Source: Mesotaenium endlicherianum (lineage: Eukaryota > Streptophyta > Zygnematophyceae > Zygnematales > Mesotaeniaceae). From it: 64,000 nt of DNA. The DNA lies in the NCBI GenBank assembly GCA_009602735.1, contig WELA01004388.1, forward strand, positions 752,079 to 816,078. Direction: 5' to 3'. The position numbers were made by a program, and so were the translations under genes. Of this stretch, positions 42,957 to 56,547 are shown piece by piece (position 1 is the stretch's first letter; every line of letters starts with the position of its first letter). The notes beneath the pieces are model-generated. The model was not told the DNA's origin, ran no database searches, and was given only the letters and a program-made list of their open reading frames with translations.

Positions 42957-45900
42957 ATGACGACAAGGATACGGAACTTAGAAGCTTACAAAGCGTTGAA
43001 AGGAGACGAGCAATTTGCTCTTCTTGACCATTTGCCTCAGGTCAAGATTGCCGGAACCCTTTCGAGAAACGGTCTCAGGCGAACTAGAAGTGTTGATCCC
43101 GACGCTAGTTCTTTGAAAGACATTATAGGGGTTCTCTCACAACTCAAACAGAACTCAGAGGATGCGGCAAGCTCTCCTAGGGGTGGGCTTGAGAGTCAGA
43201 AAGTCGAAATCATAGAAATTAGTCACACAGCCGCACCTAAGAGTCCTAAGAAGAGAGGTTTGTTGAGTGGGAAGCATCATGGGACTGACTCTGGTAGCAC
43301 AACTCCTTCAAGCCATGCAGCGAGCACCAGAAGTGCTAGGCACAACTTCCCTCAGTCACCTAGTGATAGTTCACAGACTGCTCACCACTCCGGTGCCTCT
43401 GGTCACAAAAGTCCTAAAGGTCACTCGTCCTCCAGCGCAGGAACTAGGCTTGTTGGCACGCTCAGGAGGACCCAATCACTGGCCGAGCAGGCTGCCACTG
43501 GCGGCTTGAACGTGCTCAAGAAGACCTATTCTGATGTCCGGGAGAATTTTTCATTGGGTAAAGAGCTTGGACGGGGACAATCTGGTGTCGTCAGGTTAGC
43601 CATGGACAGGAAAACTGGAGAAAAGTTTGCATGCAAGTCCATCAGCAAGCAGCAGCTGCTTGTGCCTTCGCAAATATCTGAGGTGCAGAATGAGGTGGCT
43701 ACGATGGAGGCTCTTGTTGGACATCCCTCCATTGTCGCTCTGAAGGGAATATATGAAGACAAGGAGGTCAGTTGTACTACATGCTTGCCCAGAGTCTACC
43801 TACATGTTCATACATACTAGCCCCTCCGTCTCCTACCTTCAAATGTGAATGGCACCCCAGTCAACCTCAGCATATATGATGGGGTGAAATCACAGTGCAC
43901 GTCTCACCTGTGTAATAGCGCAGGACATTCAATGACACAAAAGTGAAGTGATAAGATACTACTAGACTGATAGCATCCCTTTTTACTTACCTTCTTACAA
44001 CTATGTCAGACGATGAGTTGTAGTCAATTGCTGTACATTCTCTTTGACATTCTTGCTTTGTGAACAACATCCATTTGCGTCATCAGTAGTTTGACTTAGT
44101 GATTGGTGATTACCAGCATGCAGATGATTACATTTGCTAGACACATGTCCGTCCCTATCTCTGTCGCTGGGCCTTTTTGTAAGCAGATGAGTGCTATCAT
44201 GCAGGTCGAGACAGACGTGGACAGTTTTTTCAAATGCTGCCCTGCCTACAGCTGCTGCTTTCTGACCCAGTCCAACTTATTCACTGTCATCAGGGCTACG
44301 GGGCTGTAGCCAGGGTCAATCAATCTAGGCCCCTAGATCCATACCAGTATGTAATAAATCATGAGTGACGATGAATGTTCCCTACACAAGGCCCCAGTGA
44401 GTGATTTTGCCTACCCGGATATTATCCACTTGCTCACAGTGGGAGTACTTGAGGTAAACTACAGGTATAAGTAAAGTTGTACTTAAAAATCAGTTTAAGG
44501 TTCGTACATACATGGTGAAACACTGTCCAGCATGTCCCACTCACAAGCATGAATTGCCTGAATGGTGGCTGACTAGTGCCACATGTCAAATGGCGGTTCA
44601 TAATGAAGTAGAAAGCATGACAGATACATGTCGATTCTCTACCGACCTGGTTGCATTAAAGTTGAACAAACCTCTGACTAGAGTAGCTTAAGCATCTCCC
44701 ATCCTATCATAAGCTCATTTTATCAGCAGTTATATTGGAAGACATGGTGTCACGTCTCAACTTCCAAGTACTGCTCTTTTGCTTGTCTGGACCTTTCAAG
44801 GGCAAGAACCTACTCCCCCTCCTGCACAAGCTCTTTCAGATTCTTGCTCACATGATGTGCAAAGTTGGGTTGTGGTGCAGAATGTTCATCTCATCATGGA
44901 GCTCTGCGAGGGTGGGGACTTATACGAGCGCATTAAGTCAACGGGACGCTACAACGAGAGCAAGGCTGCGCGAGCGTGCAGATCAATTGTGAAGGCTCTC
45001 AAGTATTGCCGCTCGAAGAACATCTTGCATAGAGACCTCAAGCCAGAGAACATCTTCCTTCGCAGCAAAGAGTCGGACACAGACTTGCGCGTCTCTGACT
45101 TTGGCATTGCTGTCTTTGTCAAACCAGGTGCGTCTCTTTCTTGCTCTTTTAACACCTGTATTTGTCGCTTTGACCAGGCCTTGTAGAGCCACAACACGGC
45201 TGAACATGCTACGTTGACCTACGACTCCTGCTTGGCACCTTCCTAGTAATGCTGCGCATGTGCATGACCCCAAGGGGTGAGAGGACGCTTGAACAATAAT
45301 GATACTTAAGCCGGCAAGACAACTGTGCGCGTTGAATGATACATCGTTTTCTAGCTCATTGGAGCAGAAAGTGGATTCACACCACAGCTAGTCCTGACAC
45401 ACGTTCTATGCTGGCAGGTCAAACTCTGAGCCAACCAGCCGGGACGACGTTCTACGTGGCTCCAGAGGTGCTCGACAAGTGCTACCATTTACAAGCCGAC
45501 ATGTGGAGCGCAGGAGTCGTCCTGTACACCATGCTGAGTGGTTATCCACCCTTCTGGGCCCCTGATGATAAAGGAGTGTATGCGGCCATCAGGTCTGGGA
45601 AGGTCAACCTCAAAGAAGGGCCCTGGAAGAAAGTATCAGATGAAGCCAAAGATCTCATCAAGGGGATGCTCACCATCGACCCTTCTCTCCGCATGACGCC
45701 TTCAGATGTTCTTGGTAAGCTGGCTGCGAGACTTGTGTTTGATGTGCCCCTGCTATATGTCAGTTTATATTATTGAACATGGTTACCAGTTCTGTGCAAT
45801 CTTCCATGCCTGTGCATCAATGTAAAAGTGCGCGTGTCTTGCTCAATGCAGGAACATACACGTCACACAATAAGATAGAAGCTTCCAATTTGCTCAGTAC

Positions 45901-48637
45901 CATAGTTGCATCTGCTTTTTTGATGCCCAAATTACGGGTCTGAAGTGTTCTGCACGTGCTCTACATCGAGGCTGCAAATTAAGAAGCTAAACAGCGGCAG
46001 AAGCCCTGAAGCTGCCCCATGCATGGCTCATACATGTCATAAGAAGGACACGAAGTCGCCGCAACGTTTGGCCTAACTTATTGTCAGCGTTGCCCTCTTG
46101 CTGGTGCAGAGCACCCCTGGATAAAGAAGCACCACGCTGCATTCCAAGCAGCGCGGGAGAAGGGTCAAGAGGATGATGGCAAATTGCACTTAGCAGCAAA
46201 GCACTCTAGCAGCAGCAGTGCAAAGCCGAGCAACTCGACGGAGAACGGGGACGAGCACGACAGCAAGCTCACTGCCCACTTGAGGAAGCAAAGACACGCC
46301 GCAGCCGACGCGGACGAACAGGGTGGCAAGGTGGACATGCGACGCAGGAGCATTTCTGCTGAAGATGCGGACAGGTCTTCGCGCAGGAGCATTTCTGCAG
46401 AAGACGGGGACAAGCATCCGTCTCAGAGATACCACCACCAGAAGCACATCCCTTCAGATGATGAGGACCATCATGGTGGCAAACCTGCCGCTCCCAGGCC
46501 AAGACACGGGCCCTCACACGATGAGGACAAGCACAGTAGCAAGGCTTCGTCTCAGAGGCATCACGGACACGCCACCACGAATGAGCCACACAAGCAGGAA
46601 CACAAGTCCACCAGTCTGGACCCCCACCTGAGCAATGGGAAGTACGAGAAGAGCCACTTGCACGACGCTCTGGAGGAAAGCAGACTGGGCAGAGCGTCTA
46701 GCTTCAACGACAGGCTCAAGCAGAGAAAGGATGGGGATGTTGTTTCTCGGGAGGGTGACAAGGGCAGTGAGCGAGACAGGGAGACTGGCGAAAGAGGGAT
46801 GCCGAGAGCCACTAGCCTACAGGAGAGGGCCAGGGTGCCCACAAGAAAAGAAGGCGAAGCTCATCGAGAGGGTGACAAGGGCATCGAGCGAGAGAGGGAG
46901 ACTGCGAAGAGCGGCTTATATGACATGCTTGATGAAGGTAGGATGCCCAGGTCTACTAGTCTCAAGGACAGAGCCAGGGGATTCTCAAGAAGGGAGGGTG
47001 AAGGGCACAAGGAGGGTGACAAGGGATCAGATCAAGACAAGGAGAGTGAGAAGAAGGATATGGAGAGGGAGAGAGAGAGGGACAGGGATCAGCACGAAAG
47101 AGAAAGAGAGAGGCACCACCTGGACAGGGAAAAGGCGGCTGTGCGTGAGAGGGATGTGAAGAGCAACTACTCTCTTCAATCCATGGAGAGAGACAGGGAC
47201 AGGGAGAAGGAGGGGGAGAGGGGAAGAGAGAGGGAGCCAGAGAGAGACTACCGAGAACGAGACAGAGAGAGGGAGCACAGGGATAGGGACAAAGATAAGC
47301 ACCATACTGATAAGGACAAGGTGACTGTGCGGGAGCGAGAGTCAAGAACTCGAAATCTGCTCGAGACTTCAGAGAAAGACAGGAACAGAGACCAACATAC
47401 AAGAGAAAAGAGTACCACTTCAGCTGAATTCGTGGAGAGGGAGAGAGATAGAGAAAGAGAAAGGGAAAGAGAAAGGTTGCAGGAAAGGGATAGGGACAGG
47501 GACCTGCATGTCAGAGAACGAGATAGGCGTGAGAAAGATTCCAAAAGTGGTCACTTGGAGAGTCTGGAGAGAGGGGAACGAGATAGAGACCAACATTCGA
47601 GAGAGAAGGATAGAAAGGAGAAGGATCCAAGAAGTGGCAACCTGATTGACCTGCATGAGAGGGACAAGGACAGGGACAGAGAGAGAGAAAGGGACAGGGA
47701 CAAAGACCAAGCAAGAGAAAGGGATAGACGGGAGAGGGATGGAAGAAGCAATAACACGTTTGACCCTCTGGAGCGGGATAGGGACAGGGATCGAGAAAGG
47801 GAGCGGGACAGGGACCAGCATGTGAGGGAGAAAGACAAGCATTATGCAGATAGGGAGAAGGTGAGCATCAAAGAGAGGGATTCTAAAAGTGCCGGACCGG
47901 CTGAAGCCGTCGGAGCCAATGCATCAAGACAACCCAAGGACGTCAGGGACGACAAGTCCTGGGAGACCAGACATAAAGAGAGAGAAAGGGACCGAGATAG
48001 GGAGAGAGAAACTCTGGAGCCTAGAGAAACAGCCAAGGGTCTAGAGCAAGAAAGCACAGAGAGAAAGCGCGACCCTCCCGCCCGTGGTAGGATCCCATTC
48101 TCAAACGGGACATCAGCTGCCCCTAGAGAAGCAAAAACAAGCTCAGCCACCAGGTCCATGCCGTCTCCGAGGGGAGAAAATTGTTCCAGTGATGATACAT
48201 TGGTTTCCCCGAAGGGACACAAGAAACTGTTTGACAGAAGCAGTGCAAGAGACAAGGAGATGAGGGCCACAGTGAGCAAGTACTCGACTGTGAGGGGAAT
48301 ACCAAAGACTTGGAATAAGGACTGGGGCGACATGGGGGATGTGAAAGAGAAGGACAAGTTTGATGGCTTAGAGCGCAGTACTAGGAGGTCAGTGCCAACA
48401 TCCCCGAGGGTAGGAACAGTTTCAGCCACAGCTTCACCAGCGAGAGAGAAGAAAGGAGAGGGAAGAGATGCAAAAGAGAGAGAAGGGAGTAGCTCTGTTG
48501 GTGGAAAGAGCACGCCCCCCTTACCTGGATCGCATAGCAGTAGCAAAGAAGCTGCCCAAGCTAATGAAAAATTTTCAGCAGTCTCCAGATGGAGAATGAA
48601 AGTTTTTGGCCGATCTAGTAAAGGGGAGGTTGTTTGA
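42957..48637 (+). CDS. CDPK-like Ser/Thr protein kinase with long charged tail (4 exons)
   Basis: Exons 42957-43766, 44881-45127, 45418-45714 and 46110-48637 join in phase with GT/AG borders, giving about 1292 residues. Residues 1-197 are Ser/His/basic-rich (SLARTQ-like phosphosites such as RTRS, RRTQS). The kinase domain covers about 198-460: glycine loop GRGQSG, ATP-anchoring Lys in FACKSI, HRDLKPENIF, DFG, GTTFYVAPEVL, DMWSAGVVLYTMLSGYPPFW and EHPWIKKH. All catalytic residues are present, so it should be active. The loop and lobe motifs are closest to calcium-dependent kinases and CDPK-related kinases. No EF-hands follow; instead there is an 830-residue Arg/Glu/Asp/Ser-rich tail, so calcium control would have to be indirect. 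TGA stop at 48635. The ATG was chosen as the first in the open frame. Confidence 0.85.
46330..47900 (+). repeat. Repetitive charged tail of the kinase
   Basis: In order: two RRSISAEDxD units with related HDED-K units (46340-46540), three units of about 45 residues each beginning (R/K)EGDKGxx(R/Q)(E/D) and containing PR(A/S)TSLxxRAR (46750-47040), then long runs of RERDRDRE-type repeats with DQHxREKD spacers (47050-47880). At DNA level these are purine-rich GAGA/GGGACA repeats, so unit number may vary between individuals. The Arg-acidic alternation resembles RD/RE tails of splicing-associated proteins. Antisense frames here are shadows. Confidence 0.8.
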
Positions 48638-51600
48638 CGTTCATATAAGTGGGTGAGGGGTACCTGAAAGGTGCATTACGGTCTTGGGTAGAAAAGTACC
48701 AAGGTACAGGTCTTTGTTTCCAATATTTATTTATAGCCGTAAACTTCTTGACTGTAGGCCAAATAGACATTCATCATTGATTAATTAGCATCAGTCACAG
48801 TATATCTACACTTTTTGTGTAATTATTTTTGGGTAGGTTATTCTAGCTTTATTTAAGATTAAGAACTGTAGAATGTGTAAATGACAAAACTGCAGCTTGT
48901 AAACTTTGACTTGTTCAATATTATTATCTTACAACTCTTATTTTAGAGCGTATCAGCTGTCAGGAGCATATCCAAATATCTCCCAATCATGAAGTTGTAC
49001 GAGTCCTCATCTCAGAGCACTTCTGATGCGCTTAATGTGCTGGTGAAATGCGGATGACTTGGTTGTTCACAACACAACAATTGTTGCCCTCGTTTCTGGA
49101 GACTGCTGCTTTACATCCATGCGATGAAGCGTGTTCACTGACGAGTCGACCTAGAACACACGAGAAACTCCTTATGTCTCCAAAGTTGCTTATCTTATCT
49201 GCAGGGTACTTGCTGCTTACGTATATGCGGTCTCCAAGTATTTTCGTGCTTTGTCCTGCGAGTTTCAGCTAGTGAGCAGTTGGCTTGACAAAGTAGTGGG
49301 TAACACAGTTGGAAACCAAAAGTGGTAGCATGAGCTTGTTGAGTCCTTTCTCTAAGTTTACGCCGGAGGAGAAAGCTCCCGCAGCTAGGGACTACTTACC
49401 AGTATGTCCCTATCAACACGATACAAAAGGGTGGCTGAGAATGTCGATATACCTGAAGTAATAGACATATTGATGACCATATTCTTGAAACTACACATTC
49501 TGTTAGCTGGAATAGACTTGTAAACAAACCACTTGCAGAACCAACAATGCCAGAGACATGTACGCACATTCTCTAAAAGAAGGTGGTATGACTCACAAGC
49601 TGTTATTATAATTGATGTAAACACTTGAAATGGTTGACTTCAAGACTCGTTCTTGTTCTTACATAGCATGCATCCTGATTTCTCACAACAATGGCTTAAA
49701 TAACAAATACGTCTTCATTAATTGCAGGTTTTTTTTCGTTTTCATCTTACAACAAATATATGAATATGGGCGGCAATTTCATTGGTTTGAAATGAATCCT
49801 TACATTCTGTCCGAAGCATACAATTCATATCGAACCATGGGCAAAAACATTGAAAAACACGGGAAAACACCTGTATAATCACTGGGGGTAAAGAGTGCGC
49901 CGACCACAAGGTACGGTGAGGTTCACATTATTCAAGCATGCAAGTTCAAGTGTGCAGGTCATTTTCTCAGGGCACGCCAGCCGACAATCACTCGACCGTA
50001 GAAGTCGACCAACCCTTCAACGTTATATAAATGTGAGCATGCTTTGTAATGTAATAAATGGTCATTTCATGATGTATACGTGCATTCTGAGTTTTGGAAC
50101 ACACTAACATAATGCAAGGGCTTGCCCTGCCTCCAACTAGGGTTAAGAATGTGTACAACATTGTTGTCTTGATAAATGTCAGTTATCTTTTTTTCATGCA
50201 AGAATCCCTCGTACGTTAGCATTACAACTGAAGACGGGAGACATAGTGGGACATAATCTTTTGCACTTTTTATTTCCATCCGTCAATTTCAAGTCGTGCC
50301 TCTTCTTACTCTTGCTGTTGCATCAAAAAATCTACAAGTGCACGTTATGGTTGCAATCGTCCATCCACAACATAGTATGATTGCCAAACTACAAACTAGC
50401 ATCTGCGATTTCCGAAATCAAAGAAAGAGGTGCAAGCGTACTATGGGTACTCGTGATGTATTTTGCAGCCTTTGCAAGAATGAAACTCAATTCTTTATGC
50501 ATGGGCCAGGTAACACCACACCCAGATATCGCTGTTATTCGGGCTTTCCAGTGGAGTTCTTTGACTCAATCGAAAGATATGAGCAAACGAGTACCAATCT
50601 CAATTTGTGATTGCGGATTTTTTTCGTATACGCAGTCCTTGTTTTTGTGACTGTATTTGTTGCAATCAAATCACAACTAGGCCAACGCAAGCATTTCAAT
50701 GGTAGGCGATCACTGAAATGTTCTTGCCCAATAGCTCTTTATGGTACACCAACCAGAGGCTGCAGCATCTCAATAGAAAACTGCAGCAAACAGTAAAATT
50801 ATGGGAAAGTGCGCGTCGATGACTGCTACTCATTCTGCCGTTGACCAGTTAAGTTGATAAAGCGTACCCATTGGCCGCAAGCTAGTCCCTTTGTTTTGTA
50901 CAAGCCCCGTGAAGGAGGGGAGTCACAAAAAACCACGCACTTGAGAACAAACTACTCATTTTGCCTAGCTGCAAAGCTATTGAAAATAGCCTCCAGGGTT
51001 GTTTGCCCCATGCTGTACTCTGCAATGCCGACTTGAGCCCTGCGCATATCGAGGGCAAAATGAAAATTGTTATAAGAAAGAAAGTATGCTCTCACACGGT
51101 AATAATAGCCTCAAAAGACCTCTCGGAGTTTGCCGCACACAGACAGGAGTCACAGCATACACAACAAGGACTCTGCATCGACAAAGCCAAGCCGCAAAGC
51201 CAGCACACCCAGGGGCAATTAGACGGACAAAGGCGCAGCATGCTCCGCCATACCGAGCTGGAACTCATAAGGAAAGAGAATCTGCGTCATCATGGGCAGT
51301 GTCCGCTGGAACCCGGCCCTGAAGGGGGCTGGGACAGCCTGTGCCAGCAGAGATGGCAGCAGGGCAGCAGTGACGTGAATCTGAGGCCACTAAAGGTTGC
51401 TTAGATGACCAGAATCTGATGGCGGGCGTGAGAGTCCGCTTGCCAGTTTGCTGCCGGCAACCTGCGGCTACGAGGTCAGAGAAGGAAGCTGGGCCTCCTG
51501 CGCGTGCATGAAGCGCTGACGACAACCATACACTCGATACACGCCACGCTGCACCCTCCCCCCACCTTCAGCTCCTCACGAGCCAGCAACATTTCCCGCC

Positions 51601-51652
51601 GCTTGCGAGCCGAGGGACCGCAGATTCGCACCAACGGGCGACAGGGGCGGAG
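48638..51652. other. Intergenic between the convergent kinase and ABCA genes
   Basis: About 3 kb with no recognised gene. The first few hundred bases are probably the kinase 3' UTR; TGTAA, a poly(A) signal in some green algae, occurs near 48874 and 48898. A short plus-strand frame at 50296-50610 contains CSLCKNETQFFM but has no recognisable domain. Confidence 0.45.
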
Positions 51653-53332
51653 TCAAATTCTTTGATTGGCTGCCAGACAAGGCACCCACGAACGGGGCCC
51701 CAGAGCGACACCTCTGACAGTTTCCAGGACGGTCTCATGCAGAGAGCCGCAGGCAGGTGAGCAGAGCAGATGGTGCGCGTTGCTTCACCTGTGCTGCTCC
51801 ATGTGGCCAAAGATATCGGCCAGTGATGCGCCCCCCACCAGCGGCAGCTGCTCAGTGGACCAGCAGCCCCATACCCCCCGTCCCACAAAACACACACACA
51901 CGCGCGCACTCACATGCACACGAGGGAAGTGTCAGCCGGGAGGCATGCGGCGGGTGGACACCCACAATCACCACCACCATAACCATCTACATCGTTAACA
52001 TCGATGCCATTGTCAATTGATACAATGCTTACACTAAACGACGTGAACAGCAAATACCATCCTGGGTACCACCCTGGCACCCCAACACGGGCACCCAGAG
52101 TTTTGCACAGAAGACAGAACTGTGAAGTGCATCACACATGCCTAAGTCGGCAGGCCCTACACAAGCCCGTCAAAGTCCATCTGCCCTGCTGCGCCCTTCT
52201 AGCTCAGATTCAGGGCAGAGCTCAAAGTCGAAGGGGACATCTGGTGGTGGTGCTTCAGGGTATAAAGTATGCGACTTTGAGTCGTCCGGGTAGTTCAGGG
52301 TGCAGGGTGTCAGGGACTGGGGGCAACCCTTGGGCCAGGGCCAGAGCCAGGACCAGGAGAGGAAGGGGGGGGGACCTGGTAGCGGAAGATGGAGCCGTTG
52401 CGCTCCAGCAGCAGCGCCCCGGGGAAGGAGGAGCGCACGAACGCGCCGATGCGCACGGCTCGCTCGTACGCCAGCCACCACTCGCAGAACGCCCGCGCCA
52501 GCACCCACCCTGCGGCCCGCCGCGCATGTGTGCGGCCGCCCACACGTGCATACGAGCGAGCCTTCGAGTTAGCACTTGCGTGCGGCGCGAACCCGAGCAT
52601 GAGCACGGGGGCGCGCAGCCTTGGATGCGAGGGCTTGTGTTTGTGCAAGGGGGGGCGGGAGTGGCGTGGACAGCCAGGGGGGGTCCAGGGAAGGGGGGCG
52701 GAAGGAGGCGGGGGGAGGAAACTTCAGCTGGGAGGGGGAGTTGCCGCCAAAGCATGAGCGGGATGAGCTGGTAATTGTTCAGCGGAATTTGGCTGGTCGA
52801 CAGGGTCAATGATGGCAGAGCAAGAGTTTGGACTGTGAACATTCCAAAATGAAGACATCAGCGTAAAATTCCATAATTTACCCTTCATTCTCATTCTTAA
52901 GTGGTCAGTGCTAGAGCAAGACTTCTCCCCGAAAGAAAGGCAGACTTTTCAAAAGCATGGGCAGCCAGGCCCTTGTTCTTGTCCTGCGCCTGACGTTCCC
53001 ACAGGCGGGCACATGACACCTGGCACTTGCTGCAAGAGATATGTCTCACCATCCAAGGGCGCTCAAGTGAGTCAGGAGCATCAGGGCAAGAATGCATGCA
53101 GTTTCCCCGGCATGGCGGAGCCCAGAGGAACGAAAGAGGGGACAGGTGGTGGCCACTGACCATCCCGCTGCAGCTGCTCAGCCACAGCCTCCCCCAGCTG
53201 TGCCTCGCCGTCTTTGCACGCCTGCGAAGACGACTCAGAGGCTGCCAGCAAAGCGTGTGCGCGCTCCTCGTCACCCAGTGCGTGCGCCGCCCCAACCACG
53301 GCCTCGGCGGGGACCACTGTCTGACAGCCACC
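51653..53332 (-). other. ABCA: C-terminal regulatory part, last exon unresolved
   Basis: Exon 53332-53161 ([27 protein letters not shown]), exon 52509-52376 ([32 protein letters not shown]) and exon 51847-51789 ([20 protein letters not shown]) match the family's conserved C-terminus in order. The expected ending (a STLETIF-like motif) appears as [15 protein letters not shown] at about 51746-51700, followed by TGA at 51653. The 40 or so bases between HR and this text contain no usable AG acceptor, so the final junction cannot be drawn. Without splicing the protein would stop at a TGA right after HR. Confidence 0.75.
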
Positions 53333-54527
53333 CTGGAGTAGACGCACACGTGGCATGTCGTCAGCAACCGAGGCGCACTCAAGAAAGGCAGGCAGACAAG
53401 CCCGGAAGCAACTCCCAACGACAGGAGACCGAGACACACTACCCGCCACCAGGTCTGCCAGGCAGCACACTTGGGGGATGAGTCTGCTGCGCTCAGGTCT
53501 GCCAGGTGGCGCACTCCAGGAAGATTGCTCCTGCGCCTATAATTTGCCGTGCTGACAAAGAGGAAACTTTGTCAGCATCCAACAGAGCAATCCGGAAGGG
53601 GCAGGGGAAGACATAGGGGGAGGAGGGGGAGGGGCTGTCTCCAAATGGAGCCATGCACACAAGCGCAAGGTCCGTCCTGATAAAGGAGGGGAGGGGAGAG
53701 GAGGGGAGATAAAAAGGATGCCATTTGACCAGCACAGAGGGGCGTGTGCTCCTCGCAAGCATGTCCCACATCATCTCATCCCACTCGGCACCACAGCACA
53801 CAAACAACCAGCGAGCCAGATAATCCTCTTACCCTCGTGCACTACCCCTCTACTCCCTCCCCCTTTCCCCTCCCCCCCCTGCCGCCTCCCCCTGCCCCTG
53901 CCTCTCCACCTCATCCCTCCCTCCCTCCCTTCCCACATCTCCTACTCTGAAGCTGCTGCTCTCTCACCGGCACTCGGTGGTCGTGGGGCTGCCGCCGGAG
54001 CATAGCCCCACTGCCACCGCCGCCGCCGCCCGTAGCCAGCGCCCAGGGGGGCAGCGGCGTGATGGAGCTGCTGTCGGAGTCGCTCGAGTAGTCCCTCTGC
54101 TGCTCCGCTGGCTCCTTGGGGGGCTGCCCAGTGGCGTTCCCTGGCAGGGGCGGCCCCGGGTACTGGCGCAGCAGCGACGGGATGGCGGCATGCAGGGCCT
54201 CGCACAGGCGCTCCACCTCGCGGACACTTGGCGTCACGGCCTTCACCTCTAGCTCAAGAGCGGCGCCAAAGCGGTTCTTCAGGTGCTGCGGGCTGCCCAG
54301 GCACCTCAGCCGGCCCGCCACCTGGCGCGCAGGAAGACCAGGCAGAAGCAGAAGGCGATGCGCACGTCACACCGCGCCCAAGCACCCTTCTGAGTCATGA
54401 TGATAATCGCAGCAGACCCGCACTATTTGCACGCGTGTGTCATTATGTGCCAGAAATGCATCTGCATCTGTACAATTGCTCCAACTGACTACACAGAAAC
54501 ATGCATGCATATGCGCACGCGCGCGCG

Positions 54528-54570
<43 letters not shown>

Positions 54571-56509
54571 GCGCGCGATGGGGAAGTAAGGGACCCCTGC
54601 TTTGAGCAAAGCCACTCCAAGGGCAAAAGGCCCCTGCCCCCAGGAGGGAGCTCAAGCTGCAGGGAGAGCGCATGCGGTGCGAGTGAAAGCATGTTTGCAG
54701 GCTACCCCCCACGCCCTCCCTCCCCCCCCTCTCTGCAACTTGCGCCAAGTTGGTCAGCTGAGCATTCCAATCTCTGCAGCCCCCCCCGTATGGGAGCGGA
54801 GCTGAGCTGAGCTAGAGCACGTCAGGGGAAAAAGGACCAGGGACCGAGAGCAACCCCTTGGAGCCCTGCCCCTGCGACGACAGCAACAGCTTCCACCAGA
54901 ACATGCAGTGGGCGGGGGACAAATGGCCCTGGGCCTGGGCCTCAGCGTTGCATTCCAGGAGCAAGTGTCACTGCACCAGGTCGGAAGGGGGGGGGTGGGG
55001 AGGGGGGAGAGGGGGCCAGGGGCGGGGCCGAAAGGGAACGCACCATGATACCGATGCGCGTGCAGAGGGCCTGCGCCTCGGCCATGCTGTGCGTGGTGAG
55101 CATGAGCGCGCAGCGGCCCTGGCGCAGCGAGATGCGCGTGATCTCGTCCCACATGAAGCGCCGCGCCACCGGGTCCATGCCTGCCTCCCCCTCCTCCCCG
55201 CCCACACACGCACGCACGCAGGCGCGCACATACACACTCGCCCACGCATGAATGCATGCGGGGACGAGCAGCCACACGTGCATGCACGCATCTCGGGCAC
55301 CCCGTCCCCAGACCCTAAACCCTGATCGGGACCCCAGCCCTAGCATCCCCCGGCAGACGAGGCCGCCCGCGGCCCCGCAGGCCTCGACTGCCTGAGCCAT
55401 GGAGGTCCAGCAGGTCCTTGCCCGCGCCTGTGCTGCCCCCGCCCAAGGCACCAACATGGCACCACCTGCACCGCTCTCTGGCGGGCAGCCAAATGGGAGC
55501 GCGATTGCGCATGCTCTTATAAATTTGGGGGCCCAAGGGGAATGCTAAAGCCGGCCCTGAGCGGGCAAAAGAAGTGAGGGATTGCAACGCACCGGTGGAG
55601 GGCTCGTCCAGGAACACAATGGGAGGGTCCCCCACCATGGCTATGGCCACCGACAGCTTGCGCTTGTTGCCGCCGCTCAGCGTGCCCGCCAGGCTGTCGG
55701 CAAAGTGCGTCAGGTCCAGCTCAGCAATCTTATGCGCGACGACTTCGTCCACCTGGCGCGCCGGGACGCCCTTGATGCGCGCGTAGAGCTCCAGATGCTC
55801 GCGACACGTCAGCAGGTCTAGCAGCGCGTCGAACTGCGGGCAGTAGCCCACCTGTTGGCGCGACAGGGTGACGCCACGTGGCAGAAGCACACCGCAGCGT
55901 GTGAGCTACTTGCCGGGCATCAGGCGCACAGGCTGCTGAAGTTTGACCGGAAAGTGGTTCCGTTCAAACATAAGACTCGTAGTCTCTGGGCCCCACGTGG
56001 GGGGAGAGCTCTGGCGGAGGTGATGATGTGGTCTTGCAGGAGAGGAGAAGCGCGCCAGAAGTGAGCACCCAATCTCTAACCGCAAGCGTGCTTTGCAGAC
56101 CAAGCGCTAGCAATGGCTGGTGTGTGCCCAAGCACACGCATGGGCATTTCTGCACCTCTGGGTTGACATCACGCTTGACTTACAGACTTAGTAAGTGTGC
56201 AGCAAGGGGCCAGGTCAGTAGCAGCTCGCACGTCGGTCTGGCTGCACGGATAGCCCAACGTGGTGAGCGAGAGGACACGATGTAGAGAGAGTAGTTCCAT
56301 GCCATTTGCAAGCCTACACCCCTCTGAGAATGCAGGCAGGTGGTAGAAGGCAGTCAATGCAGGGGCACGGGGGGAGGGGGAAGGGGATCGGGGCACGCAC
56401 CAGGCGACGAGCGGCATCCTGATTGGTCCGGATGTCGTTGCCGACGATGTATGCGGTGCCATCTGTCGGCTGGAACTCACCTGCTCGCGCGCATGGAGCA
56501 ACACACACT

Positions 56510-56547
<38 letters not shown>

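Noticed and set aside
46561-48546. Long minus-strand open frames rich in Ser/Leu/Pro opposite the kinase tail
   Set aside because: They mirror the purine-rich repeats of the sense frame and have no domain or splice context.
50296-50650. Possible small zinc-binding protein (CSLCKNETQFFM frame)
   Set aside because: One CX2C pair only, overlapping alternative frames of similar length and no further support.
52170-55490. Separate small genes on either strand in the ABCA region
   Set aside because: The exons join in phase into one ABCA reading frame; the other frames are GC-rich shadows.
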